From an uncultured Cytophagaceae bacterium (GTDB lineage: Bacteria > Bacteroidota > Bacteroidia > Cytophagales > Spirosomataceae): a DNA stretch of 14,647 bases. Shown piece after piece: positions 1-7,081 of the stretch (the stretch's first letter is position 1; the number at the start of each line of letters is the position of its first letter). Location of the stretch: positions 1 through 14,647 of the forward strand of contig CAJCBY010000053.1 in the NCBI GenBank assembly GCA_903960725.1, given 5' to 3'. The notes beneath the pieces are model-generated. The model did not search any database. It was given only the letters and a program-made list of their open reading frames with translations, and was not told the DNA's origin. Position numbers and translations under genes: made by a program.

Positions 1-2289
1 ATACGTATCTACGACCTCTTTTCCTATTCCTAATATCTCAAAGATCTGAGCACCCTGATAGGATTGCAAAGTTGATATTCCCATTTTAGAAAAAATCTTC
101 AACAATTCTCCATTAACAGCTTTAATGTAGTTGTATTCTAACTTATCATAGCTCAAATCTTTGTTAACAAAACCTTGATCTTTCATAGCTTTGATAGTCT
201 CAAAAGCCATATAAGGATTAATTGCGCTAGCACCGTATCCAATTAAAGTTGCAAAATGATGGGTTTCCCACACATCCCCAGCTTCAATAATAATTCCTAC
301 TTTGGCTCTTTTTTTTGTTCTATTCAAGTGATTATGAACAGATGCTAAGGCTAATAAAGAAGGTATTGGTGCGTGCGAGCTATCAATGCCGCGATCGGTT
401 AATAAAATAATCGAATAGCCATCATCTACCGCATCTTCTGCATACTGATTTATTCTATCCAAAGCTTTCTTTAAGACTCCCTCCTCTTCAGAAGCACGGA
501 ATGTCATGTGAATGGACTTTGTTTGGAAATTCTCGTGATCAATCCAACGAATCTTTTCTACCTCTCTATTACGTAAAACCGGTTGCTGGATTTCTATTTG
601 CCTGCAATGGGACGGACTTTCCTCTAAAAGATTTGATAAACCGCCAATATCAGACAAGAGCGACATCACCATACGCTCTCTAATAGGATCGATTGGTGGA
701 TTAGTTACCTGAGCAAATAGTTGTTTGAAGTAAGAGGATAAATGTTGTGCCTTTTCAGATAATACAGCTAATGGAGTATCAATACCCATAGAACCCAAAG
801 CTTCCTTCCCTGTTTCAGCCATTTGAGCTAGAACAATACGAATATCTTCCGTTGTAAAGCCAAAAATTTGTTGTCTAGAGACTAATTCAATAGCCTTCGG
901 TTGTCTATACTCAGAACCTGCTTCGGGAAGATCTTCTACCCGAATTTTGTTATTCAAAAGCCATTCACCATAGGGTTGTTGTTGACAAATTGTCTCTTTC
1001 AATTCTTCATCTGGAATGATTCGACCTTGTTCCATATCCACAACGAACATTTTACCAGGCTGTAAACGTCCTTTAGAAACAATCGTTGCAGGATCTAAAT
1101 CAAGTACTCCCGCTTCTGATGCCATAATTACATGGTCGTCGGATGTAACCCAATAACGAGATGGACGCAAACCATTTCTATCCAAAGTAGCTCCAATCAT
1201 CTTGCCATCTGTAAATGAAATGCTGGCAGGGCCATCCCAAGGCTCCATCATGGCTGCATGGTACTCATAAAAATCTTTTTTGTAGCGCTTCATACTCTCA
1301 TTGCCATCCCATGCTTCAGGAATTAGCATCATCATGACGTGAGGTAATGAACGACCTGTTAGATATAACAATTCGATTGCGTTATCCAAAATGGCAGAAT
1401 CAGATTGCCCAAGGCTACACACAGGAAGAATCATATCTAACTCTTCCGGAGTAAAATACTTACTGGAGAATAAAGCCGATTGTGCTTGCATCCAAGATGA
1501 ATTTCCCTTTACCGTATTAATCTCTCCATTGTGTGCAATAAAACGGAACGGTTGAGCTAATCTCCACTCTGGGAATGTATTAGTAGAAAAACGCGAGTGA
1601 ACAATGGCTAAGGCAGAGGTAAAGTTCTCTTGGAATAAATCAAGAAAATAACCTGGCACTTGCATAGTTGTCAACATACCTTTATAAATAATGGTACGGC
1701 ACGACAAGGATGCAAAATAAAATTTGTTATCTAAACCAGGAATCGTCTCATTCAGCAACTTAGAAACGTATTGTCTGAATACATACAATTTTCTTTCAAA
1801 ATCAATATCAGTTGAACAATCCGCTGGTTTTTCGAGAAATAACTGTTGTATAGATGGTTCTGCATTACCTGATTCAGCTCCAGCTATTTCCGAATTATCC
1901 ACAGGTACGATTCTGTAGCCTAAAATACGCAAACCTAATTTCTTGGATTTGCGTTCTATCACTTCTTTACACTCTTTAATTAAGGTTTCATCCTTTGGAA
2001 AAAACACCATGCCTACACCATAGTTACCAAGGGAAGGCAGAGCGAAACCTAATGAGCCAGTCTCTTCTAAAAAGAATTCATGAGGAAGCTGTAGTAGAAC
2101 ACCCGCACCATCTCCTGAATTAGGATCGCAACCACAAGCTCCACGATGATCCATACGGATAAGCATCTTGATGGAATCTTGAACAATACGATGTGACTTG
2201 ATCCCCTTCATGCTGGCTACAAACCCAATCCCACATGCGTCGTGTTCAAATTCTTTTCTGTACAAACCTACTTCATTCGTATCTCTCAT
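1..2289 (-). CDS. gltB: Glutamate synthase large subunit, N-terminal part (runs off left edge)
   Basis: This encodes the large subunit of glutamate synthase (GOGAT), which moves the amide nitrogen of glutamine onto 2-oxoglutarate to give two glutamates. It was translated by hand from the ATG at 2289; the frame stays open for 763 codons to base 1, about half of a usual GltB of about 1,500 residues. The N-terminus is a class II glutamine amidotransferase: HDACGIGF places the likely catalytic cysteine at residue 19, so a short propeptide would be removed on maturation. HSRFSTNT (231-238) and HNGEIN (253-258) are further family motifs. The central linker domain follows, ending in the family stretch MGISTLQSYQGAQIFE near 736-751. 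The FMN-binding, iron-sulphur and C-terminal helix domains lie outside the window. A small subunit (gltD) may follow beyond base 1 but cannot be seen. The gene has its own upstream region with a promoter match, so it is probably not part of the purC run. Confidence 0.97.
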   Translation of the reverse strand, partial: MRDTNEVGLYRKEFEHDACGIGFVASMKGIKSHRIVQDSIKMLIRMDHRGACGCDPNSGDGAGVLLQLPHEFFLEETGSLGFALPSLGNYGVGMVFFPKDETLIKECKEVIERKSKKLGLRILGYRIVPVDNSEIAGAESGNAEPSIQQLFLEKPADCSTDIDFERKLYVFRQYVSKLLNETIPGLDNKFYFASLSCRTIIYKGMLTTMQVPGYFLDLFQENFTSALAIVHSRFSTNTFPEWRLAQPFRFIAHNGEINTVKGNSSWMQAQSALFSSKYFTPEELDMILPVCSLGQSDSAILDNAIELLYLTGRSLPHVMMMLIPEAWDGNESMKRYKKDFYEYHAAMMEPWDGPASISFTDGKMIGATLDRNGLRPSRYWVTSDDHVIMASEAGVLDLDPATIVSKGRLQPGKMFVVDMEQGRIIPDEELKETICQQQPYGEWLLNNKIRVEDLPEAGSEYRQPKAIELVSRQQIFGFTTEDIRIVLAQMAETGKEALGSMGIDTPLAVLSEKAQHLSSYFKQLFAQVTNPPIDPIRERMVMSLLSDIGGLSNLLEESPSHCRQIEIQQPVLRNREVEKIRWIDHENFQTKSIHMTFRASEEEGVLKKALDRINQYAEDAVDDGYSIILLTDRGIDSSHAPIPSLLALASVHNHLNRTKKRAKVGIIIEAGDVWETHHFATLIGYGASAINPYMAFETIKAMKDQGFVNKDLSYDKLEYNYIKAVNGELLKIFSKMGISTLQSYQGAQIFEILGIGKEVVDTY

Positions 2290-2336
2290 GGGAAACTATA
2301 AATATTCTAATAAAATAAATAATAAATCAAAAGGAG

Positions 2337-2359
2337 GATAACAAGCAAATGATGTTATC
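2337..2359 (-). repeat. Second perfect inverted repeat in the predicted gltB leader
   Basis: GATAACA (2337-2343) and TGTTATC (2353-2359) are perfect 7-base arms around a 9-base spacer. One base separates this repeat from the inverted repeat at 2361-2379, so the predicted gltB leader holds two stems in tandem. It may be an RNA hairpin or a regulator binding site. No known riboswitch class is recognised here. Confidence 0.45.
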
Positions 2360-2360
2360 A

Positions 2361-2379
2361 TAGGTAGATTATATACCTA
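2361..2379 (-). repeat. Perfect inverted repeat at the predicted gltB transcript 5' end
   Basis: TAGGTA (2361-2366) and TACCTA (2374-2379) are perfect 6-base arms around a 7-base spacer. The repeat starts about five bases downstream of the -7 element, so it would be the first thing transcribed. It could form a 5'-terminal hairpin in the gltB mRNA or act as an operator at the transcription start. The arms are seen directly; either role is inference. Confidence 0.45.
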
Positions 2380-2383
2380 ATTT

Positions 2384-2411
2384 CAAATTTAATTAAAAAT
2401 AAATTTGGCAA
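2384..2411 (-). promoter_or_regulatory. Candidate gltB promoter, Bacteroidota type
   Basis: Read on the minus strand, TTG at 2411-2409 is followed after exactly 17 bases by TAAATTTG at 2391-2384, a full match to the Bacteroidota -7 consensus TAnnTTTG with an acceptable distance to the -33 TTG. Transcription would begin near 2378-2380, giving a leader of about 90 nt before the gltB ATG. The match is seen in the sequence; promoter activity is inferred. In AT-rich DNA such matches can occur by chance. Confidence 0.55.
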
Positions 2412-2434
2412 AACGCAATAAACACAAAATATTC

Positions 2435-2456
2435 TTCTGAAAAGAAATATTCAGAA
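2435..2456 (-). terminator. Weak hairpin downstream of the STAS gene
   Basis: TTCTGAA (2435-2441) and TTCAGAA (2450-2456) form a perfect 7-base stem with an 8-base loop, 32 bases past the STAS stop codon. The minus-strand RNA after the stem reads GAAUAUUUUGUGUUU, which is U-rich but not a clean run. It could end the transcript of the membrane-protein/purC/STAS run before the gltB promoter. The stem is AT-rich and weak, so this is tentative. Confidence 0.3.
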
Positions 2457-2488
2457 AAGCGACACAAAAAATCTTGGTAAAATACTAT

Positions 2489-2923
2489 TTAATCGTAATC
2501 CTCTCCGTATGAATCCCCAAATTCACTCTCTCCAGCCGTATCATCCTCATCTTGAAACTCATTTTCTAAATCATTTAAATAGATGGCATCCACTCCTTCT
2601 TGAACGGTATTCAACAAGGTAAGATTTTCAATTTTAGCTGCATCTAGTCGCTCAGCTATTGAGTCATTTTTTGTCACCACCACAAACAAACCACCTTCAT
2701 TGGTACAAATCTTTGTTCCTTTTCTTATAGCAGAGACACCGTATCCGTCTAGTTCATCGATTTTGGAAATGTTAAAGATCATATTAGCATAATCTTTCTT
2801 GAATAATAGCCGAATAGCATTTTCTAATTCCTCTGCATTTGCAGCAATTAAATTCTCTGCCTTCCAATCAATTACGGCATAACTTTCGTTTTGTTCGAGT
2901 TGAAGTGAATTTCCGTTAGACAT
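2489..2923 (-). CDS. STAS-domain protein without the usual phospho-acceptor serine
   Basis: A 144-residue soluble protein. Residues about 8-115 look like a STAS fold as in anti-sigma-factor antagonists (SpoIIAA family): an N-terminal strand (AVIDW), helix, strand (ANMIFNISKI), the signature turn, helix, strand (GGLFVVVT) and a last helix. At the signature turn, family members normally read D-S-(S/T)-G and the serine is phosphorylated by an anti-sigma kinase; here it is D59-G60-Y61-G62, with S64 as the nearest serine. Residues 118-144 form a very acidic tail (13 of 27 are Asp or Glu), probably disordered. The start ATG overlaps the 3' end of purC by 8 bases, which suggests translational coupling and a shared transcript. 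The partner is unknown: no anti-sigma kinase or phosphatase gene lies in the window. It could be a constitutively active antagonist or a scaffold; the STAS assignment is fairly sure, the role is not. Confidence 0.8.
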   Translation of the reverse strand: MSNGNSLQLEQNESYAVIDWKAENLIAANAEELENAIRLLFKKDYANMIFNISKIDELDGYGVSAIRKGTKICTNEGGLFVVVTKNDSIAERLDAAKIENLTLLNTVQEGVDAIYLNDLENEFQDEDDTAGESEFGDSYGEDYD

Positions 2924-3848
2924 TTTTTAAAAACTGGATTGTGTTGTTATAAATACGATTATATAAGTCTTCTTGAGGTTCTTTCTTAAATTTCAAACCT
3001 GTAATCTCTTCATATAATAAAATGTAGCGGTCTGAAATTTGTTGAACAAATTCATCCGTAATTACAGGGATACTTTGGCCTTCTTTACCTTGAAAACCGT
3101 TTGCAATAAGCCATTCACGAACAAATTCTTTTGACAATTGCTTTTGAGGCAAGCCCTTAGCAAATAACTCAGCATAGGGTTCTTTATAGAAATAACGGGA
3201 GGAATCAGGCGTATGAATTTCATCCATTAACATGATTTTATCATTATAAAGACCAAATTCATATTTTGTATCCACTAAAATAAGCTGTTTCTCAGCAGCC
3301 ATCTCCTGCCCTCGCTGGAACAATTGGTGAGTAATGGCACATAACTGATCCATATGTTCCTTTGAAACTATTCCTTGTTCTATAATAGCAGCTACTGATA
3401 TATCCTCATCATGACCTTCACTAGCTTTCGTTGTGGGCGTAATGATAGGAGTAGGTAATTGCTGATTCTCTAGAAGACCATCAGGCAAAGTAACACCACA
3501 TACGACACGATTACCTGATTTATACTCTCTCCAAAGATGACCAACTAAATACCCCCTAATTACCATTTCAATCGCAAAAGGTTGGCATTTTAATCCAAAT
3601 GCTGCATTGGGATCGGGTGTAGCTAACAACCAATTCGGTACGATATCTGCGGTCTTCTCTAGAAAATAACGTGCAATTTGATTTAAAACTTGACCTTTAA
3701 AGGGTATTAATCTAGGCAAAACAACGTCAAATGCGGAGATTCGATCCGATGTAACCATTAGCAATTGATCCCCAATACCATATACATCGCGTACTTTACC
3801 TTTGTAATAAGATGTTTGATTAGGAAATTGGTAAGGAGTTGAATTCAT
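2916..3848 (-). CDS. purC: Phosphoribosylaminoimidazole-succinocarboxamide synthase (SAICAR synthase)
   Basis: This enzyme joins CAIR and aspartate using ATP to make SAICAR in the de novo purine (IMP) pathway in the cytoplasm. The 310-residue protein is full length for the longer form of the family. Visible family motifs are KGKVRD (16-21) and SDRISAFD (34-41) in the ATP-binding lobe, EMVIRGY (94-100), TPTTKASEGHDE (137-148), LVDTKYEFG (191-199), and DEIHTPDSSR (209-218), which holds conserved nucleotide- and substrate-binding residues. No key motif appears missing. The ATG at 3848 fits the family N-terminus. It lies 8 bases after the stop of the upstream small membrane protein and overlaps the downstream STAS gene by 8 bases, so these are probably cotranscribed. 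No other pur gene is in the window. Confidence 0.98.
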   Translation of the reverse strand: MNSTPYQFPNQTSYYKGKVRDVYGIGDQLLMVTSDRISAFDVVLPRLIPFKGQVLNQIARYFLEKTADIVPNWLLATPDPNAAFGLKCQPFAIEMVIRGYLVGHLWREYKSGNRVVCGVTLPDGLLENQQLPTPIITPTTKASEGHDEDISVAAIIEQGIVSKEHMDQLCAITHQLFQRGQEMAAEKQLILVDTKYEFGLYNDKIMLMDEIHTPDSSRYFYKEPYAELFAKGLPQKQLSKEFVREWLIANGFQGKEGQSIPVITDEFVQQISDRYILLYEEITGLKFKKEPQEDLYNRIYNNTIQFLKNV

Positions 3849-3856
3849 AACGACAT

Positions 3857-4396
3857 TTAATAGATAAGGTTTTTTTGCTTTTTCTTCATTAAATCGAGTA
3901 AAGATAATGCTTCTTGCGTATTATTTTTTTGTGTTTGGCTCATCATTTGAGCCGAATTAGATTGCTTCTTTACGCTGTTTTTGGGATAATAAAAAGCGAA
4001 CAATTCATAGGCTTTTATCAAAGTATCCAATTGCCCATTTTGGATGATTGATTGATGTAAATCTGCCAATCCAGACGGCGATTCACCATACTTAGCTAAA
4101 TAATGACTTTTTAAAATATCGTCAGAAACTGAATTACCGGATATCGAAACTCGATTACTTTTCTGCTTAGTAAATTCTTTATTTCTGAGCTCTAAAGTTG
4201 CCACAATAGCCTCAATTTCTGGATTATTAAATAATCGTGAGTGTAAAATGGATTGAGCGCTAACTAAAGCTTTAGGATATTGACGATTTTCAATGAGACT
4301 ATTTAGTTGAATAATTTCTGCATTGTAATCAGAGGTGGACTTAGAAAAAAGTCCCTCGTAAAAAAGCAAAAAAAGATAAAATAGTGTAGAAAACAT
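3857..4396 (-). CDS. Small membrane-anchored protein with TPR-like helices, function unknown
   Basis: I do not recognise a named family. The 179-residue product begins with a strongly hydrophobic stretch (about residues 2-14, MFSTLFYLFLLFYEG) that could be a membrane anchor or an uncleaved signal. Next comes a helical region (24-75) with a tetratricopeptide-like pattern (NSLIENRQYPKALVSAQSIL), a polar linker, a second helical part (about 108-137, ending FAFYYPKNSVKK) and a lysine-rich C-terminus (170-174). Its ATG directly follows the TAG of the upstream 224-residue membrane protein with no spacer, so the two are probably translated together and may act together. By analogy with Bat operons, where VWA membrane proteins are paired with TPR proteins, it may be a partner of its neighbour; this is inference from architecture only. 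Confidence 0.75.
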   Translation of the reverse strand: MFSTLFYLFLLFYEGLFSKSTSDYNAEIIQLNSLIENRQYPKALVSAQSILHSRLFNNPEIEAIVATLELRNKEFTKQKSNRVSISGNSVSDDILKSHYLAKYGESPSGLADLHQSIIQNGQLDTLIKAYELFAFYYPKNSVKKQSNSAQMMSQTQKNNTQEALSLLDLMKKKQKNLIY

Positions 4397-5071
4397 CTAA
4401 ATCTTAATCCCTTTTACAGGAAATACAACATCTAATAAAACCAGTAGCAGTAACAAAATTACTAAATATAGTGGTACAAAGGCAGTCTGACTCCAGCTAT
4501 TAAAGTAATTTTTTGATAAGAAAAATTCTGAGGAGGAATTTAAGTCTTCATTTACCCATTGATTTCTTTGGTATATAAATAGACCAAATTGATCTTTCGA
4601 TGGTTTGTAGTTTAAACTCTCCTCAAAGTTTCTTTTAGGATACACAAATTTCGCATCTTTTGCGTGCTCGATTAAACTGACAAATGATTCCCGGTTTGTA
4701 GACGGTATAAATGATTGCCAATTAGCCTTTCTTTGATCATAGACTACTAATTGATAGGCTCCATTAGGTGACATTTCAACCACTTTATGCGTGATTTCAT
4801 CCCAAGTTTGATTCGAAATGTTGGTAGAAACAGCCACTAGTATTTTAGGTTTGTTATTCTGTTCTACCGAAACACGTTGCTTTAAGATAATTGTACTGTA
4901 GGTAAGAAATAAAAGAGTAACAAGCCCGAAAAAACGCAGGATATATTTAAAAATGAGAACTCTCGATATACTATATACCCCTCCTTTGGATATATAGTAT
5001 TTATAGGCTATCAAAAAGGATGTGATAACATATAAACTCAGTAATAATACGCCTAACTCCTTTAAATTCAT
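4397..5071 (-). CDS. Three-helix membrane protein with degenerate VWA-like (BatA/BatB-like) core
   Basis: A 224-residue protein with two N-terminal membrane helices (about 6-24 and 40-63), a soluble core (about 70-195) and one C-terminal helix (about 198-217). This layout is that of BatA/BatB proteins of the Bacteroidota aerotolerance operons, where two N-terminal helices precede a von Willebrand A domain followed by a last helix. The core start KPKILVAVSTNIS aligns by eye with the VWA strand that carries the metal-binding DxSxS motif, and GAYQLVVYDQ resembles the next strand. The DxSxS motif itself is absent (S82, N84, S86) and the core is short. It is therefore either a decayed VWA protein or an unrelated protein of similar shape. 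It is first in the run with the 179-residue protein, purC and the STAS gene, and diverges from the aminotransferase gene across 58 bases. No MoxR ATPase or other bat gene is present. Confidence 0.72.
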   Translation of the reverse strand: MNLKELGVLLLSLYVITSFLIAYKYYISKGGVYSISRVLIFKYILRFFGLVTLLFLTYSTIILKQRVSVEQNNKPKILVAVSTNISNQTWDEITHKVVEMSPNGAYQLVVYDQRKANWQSFIPSTNRESFVSLIEHAKDAKFVYPKRNFEESLNYKPSKDQFGLFIYQRNQWVNEDLNSSSEFFLSKNYFNSWSQTAFVPLYLVILLLLLVLLDVVFPVKGIKI

Positions 5072-5098
5072 ATTTAGGGGGAATTCAATAAAATTAAA

Positions 5099-5127
5099 TT
5101 GCTAATTTTACAATTCTTCTAAATTTA
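5099..5127 (+). promoter_or_regulatory. Possible aminotransferase promoter, giving a near-leaderless mRNA
   Basis: TTG (5099-5101) is followed after 18 bases by TAAATTTA (5120-5127), which differs from TAnnTTTG only in the last base. The start codon is at 5130, so transcription would begin at or within the ATG and the mRNA would be leaderless. An imperfect inverted repeat (5101-5109 with 5121-5129, 8 of 9 pairs) covers the same bases. Weak evidence; the match may be chance in AT-rich DNA. Confidence 0.25.
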
Positions 5128-5129
5128 GC

Positions 5130-6341
5130 ATGGATATATTAAAAAGTAAACGTCTCGATCACCTTAAGTACGAAATACGCGGACCTGTGTATGACAAGGC
5201 GTTAGCATTACAAAATCAAGGTTACAAAATCACCTCTTTAAACATAGGAAATCCTGCTGCTTTTGGGTTCGAGACTCCTGATGAGATAGTCCATGATATA
5301 ATTGTAAATATACGAAATGCTCAGGGATATGTTGATTCCAGAGGATTATTTGCTGCTAGAAAAGCAGTAATGCAGTATTATCAAAATTTAGGAGTTAAGA
5401 ATATTTTAATTGAAGACATATATATTGGCAATGGAGTTAGTGAGTTAATCTCTTTAGTAATGACTGCCCTACTCAATACAGATGACGAGGTATTAATTCC
5501 ATCCCCTGATTATCCACTTTGGACAACTGTAGCAGGTTTAGCTGGTGGAAAAGCGGTTCATTACGTATGTGATGAGTCAAATGGTTGGGCTCCAGATATA
5601 GCTGATATGGAATCTAAGATTTCCGCTAAAACAAGAGCCATCGTATTGATTAATCCGAACAATCCTACAGGTGCAGTTTATTCGAAAGAGACCGTTTCTC
5701 AAGTGGTTGAGTTAGCCGCAAAGCATCAATTGGTGCTTTTTGCGGATGAGATTTATGATAAGATATTATTTGATGGAACCACACATCATACCGCCGCAGG
5801 GTTATCCGATGATATCTTAATCATTACGATGGGTGGTTTATCTAAGAATTATAGAGCCGCTGGTTTTAGAGGAGGTTGGATGATTTTGACAGGTGCAAAA
5901 CACAAAGCTAAATCATATATTGAGGGTTTGAATTTTTTATTTAGTACCCGACTTTGTGCGAATGTAATTACTCAATACGGTATTCAAACTGCTCTCGGAG
6001 GTTACCAATCAATTAATGATTTAGTGGCAAAAGAAGGGCGTTTAAATCGTCAAATGAACCTTGCCTATGAGCGAATGAATGCTATCGATGGAGTAAGCGT
6101 TGTGAAACCAAAAGGGGCATTATATCTTTTTCCTAAAATCGATCTATCTAAGTTCAATTTCGAAGATGATAATCATTTTGTGATGTCATTATTAGAAGAA
6201 CAAAAGATTCTAGTTGTAGGTGGACAAGGTTTTAACTATTCAGGTAAAGATCATTTTAGAATAGTTTTCCTTCCACACGTAGAACAATTGAGCGTCGCTT
6301 TAGACAAAATTTCGTTACATTTTGAAAACTACAGAAAATGA
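5130..6341 (+). CDS. alaA: Alanine-synthesising PLP aminotransferase (AlaA type)
   Basis: A class I/II (fold type I) aminotransferase that by family makes alanine from pyruvate with glutamate as amino donor. At 403 residues it matches the length of E. coli AlaA (405), and the resemblance runs through the protein: IRGPV (17-21), LNIGNPAAFGF (37-47), IYIGNGVSELI (98-108), PSPDYPLW (124-131), CDES (147-150). PLP-binding features are NPNNPTG (175-181), DEIYDK (206-211) with the aspartate that contacts the pyridine nitrogen, and SKNYR with the Schiff-base lysine K239. R377 in HFRIVF should bind the substrate carboxylate. The stop overlaps the next ATG (ATGA), so it is translationally coupled to the transporter gene. 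Alternative substrates (valine or other 2-oxo acids) are possible, but the AlaA likeness is strong. Glutamate, the amino donor, is also the product of the nearby gltB. Confidence 0.93.
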   Translation: MDILKSKRLDHLKYEIRGPVYDKALALQNQGYKITSLNIGNPAAFGFETPDEIVHDIIVNIRNAQGYVDSRGLFAARKAVMQYYQNLGVKNILIEDIYIGNGVSELISLVMTALLNTDDEVLIPSPDYPLWTTVAGLAGGKAVHYVCDESNGWAPDIADMESKISAKTRAIVLINPNNPTGAVYSKETVSQVVELAAKHQLVLFADEIYDKILFDGTTHHTAAGLSDDILIITMGGLSKNYRAAGFRGGWMILTGAKHKAKSYIEGLNFLFSTRLCANVITQYGIQTALGGYQSINDLVAKEGRLNRQMNLAYERMNAIDGVSVVKPKGALYLFPKIDLSKFNFEDDNHFVMSLLEEQKILVVGGQGFNYSGKDHFRIVFLPHVEQLSVALDKISLHFENYRK

Positions 6342-7081
6342 TTTTTGACCAATTTTCTCGTAAGCAGAAGCTTTTTATATTCCTCTTCGGAATCTTTTTA
6401 ACGAATGCGATTGTAGCAGAGATTATTGGCGTAAAGATAGTTAGTATTGAAAAAACGCTAGGGTTCTCCCCTCTTCATTGGGCAACACCTTGGGGAGAGT
6501 TTTGGGATTTAAATCAAACGGCTGGAGCTTTGAATTGGCCTTTGGTATTTATAACCTCTGATATCATCAATGATTACTTTGGAAAGAAAGGGGTTAGATT
6601 TATCTCATTTACCACTGCCTTATTTATCGCCTTTTCATTTTTAATCATTTATTCAGCTACTTTGTTAGTTCCGGCGGACTTTTGGGTGGAGGTAAATAAG
6701 GGCAATGAAAATTTCAATATAAATAGCGCGTTTGCTAGGATTTTTAGACAGGGTTTAGGTATAATTTTAGGGTCTTTATCTGCTTTTCTCTTTAGTCAAA
6801 TAATTGACGCACTCGTATTTGAACGTATAAAGTCACGAACTGGATCGAAACATATCTGGTTAAGAGCAACAGGCTCCACCCTAATTTCTCAATTAATCGA
6901 TAGTATACTGGTGATTGGAATTGCCTTTTACTTATTTGGTAATTGGACTTTTGCGCAATGGATGAATGTCTCGTTCAATAATTACTTTTACAAATTTTTC
7001 GTAGCTATATTATTTACACCCGTACTTTATTTAGCTCATTGGTTAATTGAAAAGTATTTAGCTCAAGAGAAAACGCTTTAA
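6338..7081 (+). CDS. Queuosine-precursor transporter, VUT/YhhQ family
   Basis: A 247-residue inner-membrane protein with about six hydrophobic segments (roughly 12-34, 63-78, 88-112, 138-160, 183-201 and 217-238). It carries signatures of the VUT family (formerly DUF165): TSDIINDYFGKKG (73-85), SQIIDALVFERIK (153-165) and RATGSTLISQLIDS (176-189), whose polar serine, glutamine and aspartate residues lie in the membrane. E. coli YhhQ of this family imports queuosine precursors (preQ0/preQ1) for tRNA modification; transport by this protein is inferred from that. It is somewhat longer than YhhQ, mainly through residues 35-62 and the loop 113-135. The ATG overlaps the aminotransferase stop (ATGA), indicating coupled translation. 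Its 3' end overlaps the convergent RNA methyltransferase gene by 24 bases. No preQ0 synthesis genes are in the window, which fits reliance on import but does not prove it. Confidence 0.88.
   Translation: MIFDQFSRKQKLFIFLFGIFLTNAIVAEIIGVKIVSIEKTLGFSPLHWATPWGEFWDLNQTAGALNWPLVFITSDIINDYFGKKGVRFISFTTALFIAFSFLIIYSATLLVPADFWVEVNKGNENFNINSAFARIFRQGLGIILGSLSAFLFSQIIDALVFERIKSRTGSKHIWLRATGSTLISQLIDSILVIGIAFYLFGNWTFAQWMNVSFNNYFYKFFVAILFTPVLYLAHWLIEKYLAQEKTL

Noticed and set aside
501..683. Plus-strand 60-codon open frame
   Set aside because: Lies wholly inside gltB on the other strand; the gltB protein reads through here with clear family sequence.
1724..1918. Plus-strand 64-codon open frame
   Set aside because: Antisense to the amidotransferase domain of gltB; no recognisable protein features.
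2331..2363. Strong Shine-Dalgarno-like AAGGAGG followed after 12 bases by ATG on the plus strand
   Set aside because: The frame is only four codons before TAG, and Bacteroidota rarely depend on such sites. The bases are better explained as the gltB leader on the other strand.
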